From NCBI GenBank assembly GCA_030248225.1, contig JASANE010000546.1, positions 1 to 64,000 of the forward strand: a stretch of DNA of 64,000 nt, written 5' to 3'. Source of the stretch: Trileptium ribeirensis. Its lineage: Eukaryota; Nematoda; Enoplea; Enoplida; Thoracostomopsidae. Under the pieces are notes generated by a model that did no database searches, was not told the DNA's origin, and was given only the letters and a program-made list of their open reading frames with translations. The number at the start of each line of letters is the position of its first letter. Positions within the stretch are counted from its first letter, which is position 1. The position numbers and the translations under genes were made by a program. Of this stretch, positions 62,581 to 64,000 are shown piece by piece.

Positions 62581-63402
62581 TGTTATATAATAGTGTATGT
62601 TAACGGTGATCATAAATGTAGCTTCCAAAATATTATGAGGTATGATATTGATAAGCCGATATTTGATATTCTCGAATTCAAATAATGTCTAGTAATAAAC
62701 ATGAATACCGTAAAAGGAGAAGCTTTCTAAAAATAGAATATGATAACCCAGGTTTTGATAAATTTAGTCTCGCTAAAATTTTTTAAAATCATTATAAATT
62801 TATGGCCTAAGGAATCTTTGCCTGATAATACATATCACTGGGCTAATCCAATATTCTGTTTCACATACCATAACCCAATAAGGACTGCTGATGTTTAAGT
62901 ATAGACAAACGGTTTGTGAATTAGATATTAGAGAATATTTTTCGGATAATACAGTATGTTCATGTGATTCATTTAGGTATATGTATCCAGTACACAATCA
63001 TTGTAACAGATGATTTAACAATAATCTGTAGAAACAATTTTAGAAAAAATTTAGATTATGATCCTTCATACATATTACACAGAAAGGTTAATCCATATAA
63101 ATAAATAAAAATTTAATTTTCATCATAGTTTGAACTCATTATATCAACAAATTAATCGATAATTTTCTAGATGTAAACAAGTTATGGTTTAGCGAGTGAA
63201 AAATGCATGTATGCCATGCAATTGCATAATATCATGAAATTAAATTTAAAATGGTCACTTGTGATACGGTTTTAAGTTCCAGTGATTGGAAATTTATTCA
63301 AATATTAAAACATAAATATGTTATAAATATCACAGGTAAGACACCTTAAAATTCAGTTTTGTTTGTAAAAAGTTTATATTTACGCTATTGCTAGATAATT
63401 GT
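62581..63402. other. AT-rich stretch, nothing recognised
   Basis: No exon, RNA gene or repeat boundary that I can support on either strand. Confidence 0.4.
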
Positions 63403-64000
63403 GTTATAAGTCCCGCGAACAACTGATTTAAAGTGATGTGTATTTACAAAGAAGCAGAAGGGCCGAGAATATTATTACAGAACAAGAATGTTTTATGATT
63501 CGTATCTTTTATTGATAAATTTATTTGCTGGGACAAAGTAAGATTGTCTTTTATTCAAGCTTTACCAAAATTTTCATAAAAACCCGATTAACTTTAGGTA
63601 TATACTTTTGAGCATATTTGTTTATAACAAATGAGTATATAAGATGCTGTGTAGTGTGTTCAGATTCATACATATTGCAAAATATAAGAGCTTTCATAAG
63701 ACGATGTTATAAGTCCCGCGAACAACTGATTTAAAGTGATGTGTATTTACAAAGAAGCAGAAGGGCCGAGAATATTATTACAGAACAAGAATGTTTTATG
63801 ATTCGTATCTTTTATTGATAAATTTATTTTCTGGGACAAAGTAAGATTGTCTTTTATTCAAGCTTTACCAAAATTTTCATAAAAACCCGATTAACTTTAG
63901 GTATATACTTTTGAGCATATTTGTTTATAACAAATGAGTATATAAGATGCTGTGTAGTGTGTTCAGATTCATACATATTGCAAAATATAAGAGCTTTCAT
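63403..64000. repeat. 303-bp tandem repeat running off the window end
   Basis: Unit 1 is 63403-63705 and unit 2 begins at 63706 and is cut at 64000. Both begin GTTATAAGTCCCGCGAACAA and end near TAAGAGCTTTCAT. They are almost identical (one T/G difference noted near TTTATTTGCTGGG). This is probably the start of a satellite array or a recent duplication. Confidence 0.92.

Overview
This is AT-rich animal nuclear DNA. Two host genes point to a protostome, probably an arthropod, though the exact lineage is not decidable from the window. One is an ionotropic-receptor (IR) type chemoreceptor on the minus strand (exons 13890-14318 and 8185-9174, split by a 4.7 kb intron). The other is a pair of exons on the plus strand (59578-59795 and 60763-60862) that together encode one I-set immunoglobulin domain. 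Two promoters at 44.9 and 49.1 kb have a TATA box about 32 bp upstream of a TCAGT initiator, the form known from arthropods. Almost everything else is mobile or repetitive DNA.

Layout. 1-17 kb holds a hAT fragment with a perfect 8-bp target-site duplication, a three-copy dispersed repeat family, the IR gene, and several tandem arrays (nine identical 53-bp units, three 59-bp units, three 188-bp units). 17142-36247 is one 19.1 kb env-bearing Ty3/gypsy-like LTR retrotransposon with TG...CA LTRs of about 1.35 kb and a 4-bp target-site duplication (CGCC). It is decayed by stops and frameshifts. Between Gag and Pol it carries an extended Tudor domain and a NADAR domain. A related solo LTR lies at 39417-40684. 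40.9-43.5 kb is the 5' part of a CR1/L2-like LINE with a PHD-type ORF1 and an endonuclease. It dissolves into a C/T/A homopolymer stretch (43548-44060) that looks like a sequence artefact.

44352-56290 is a Polinton/Maverick (adintovirus-like) element with all genes on the minus strand: protein-primed DNA polymerase B, chromodomain integrase, packaging ATPase, two small conserved proteins, NADAR, a TATA-binding-protein-like protein, penton, a 50-residue basic protein, major capsid protein and three unassigned proteins. No protease and no terminal inverted repeats were found.

The Polinton is the most interesting part. Seven genes carry the same motif (consensus TCTTAAAAAGG) 34-39 nt before their start codons, often overlapping the stop codon of the preceding gene, and an eighth (the polymerase) has it 11 nt before its ATG. 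The NADAR+TBP unit and one terminal gene instead have host-style TATA plus initiator promoters. A TBP-like gene in the same element suggests a two-tier early/late transcription programme with a self-encoded promoter-recognition factor; this is inference. In addition, two type III hammerhead ribozymes lie just downstream of the last two transcription units. Their cores are intact or nearly so, and their stems differ by compensating base changes.

56.3-64 kb holds a minisatellite, a T-poor tract, the Ig exons (the intron between them contains a dispersed repeat), a 180-bp hAT MITE with a perfect 8-bp target-site duplication, and a 303-bp tandem unit running off the end of the window.
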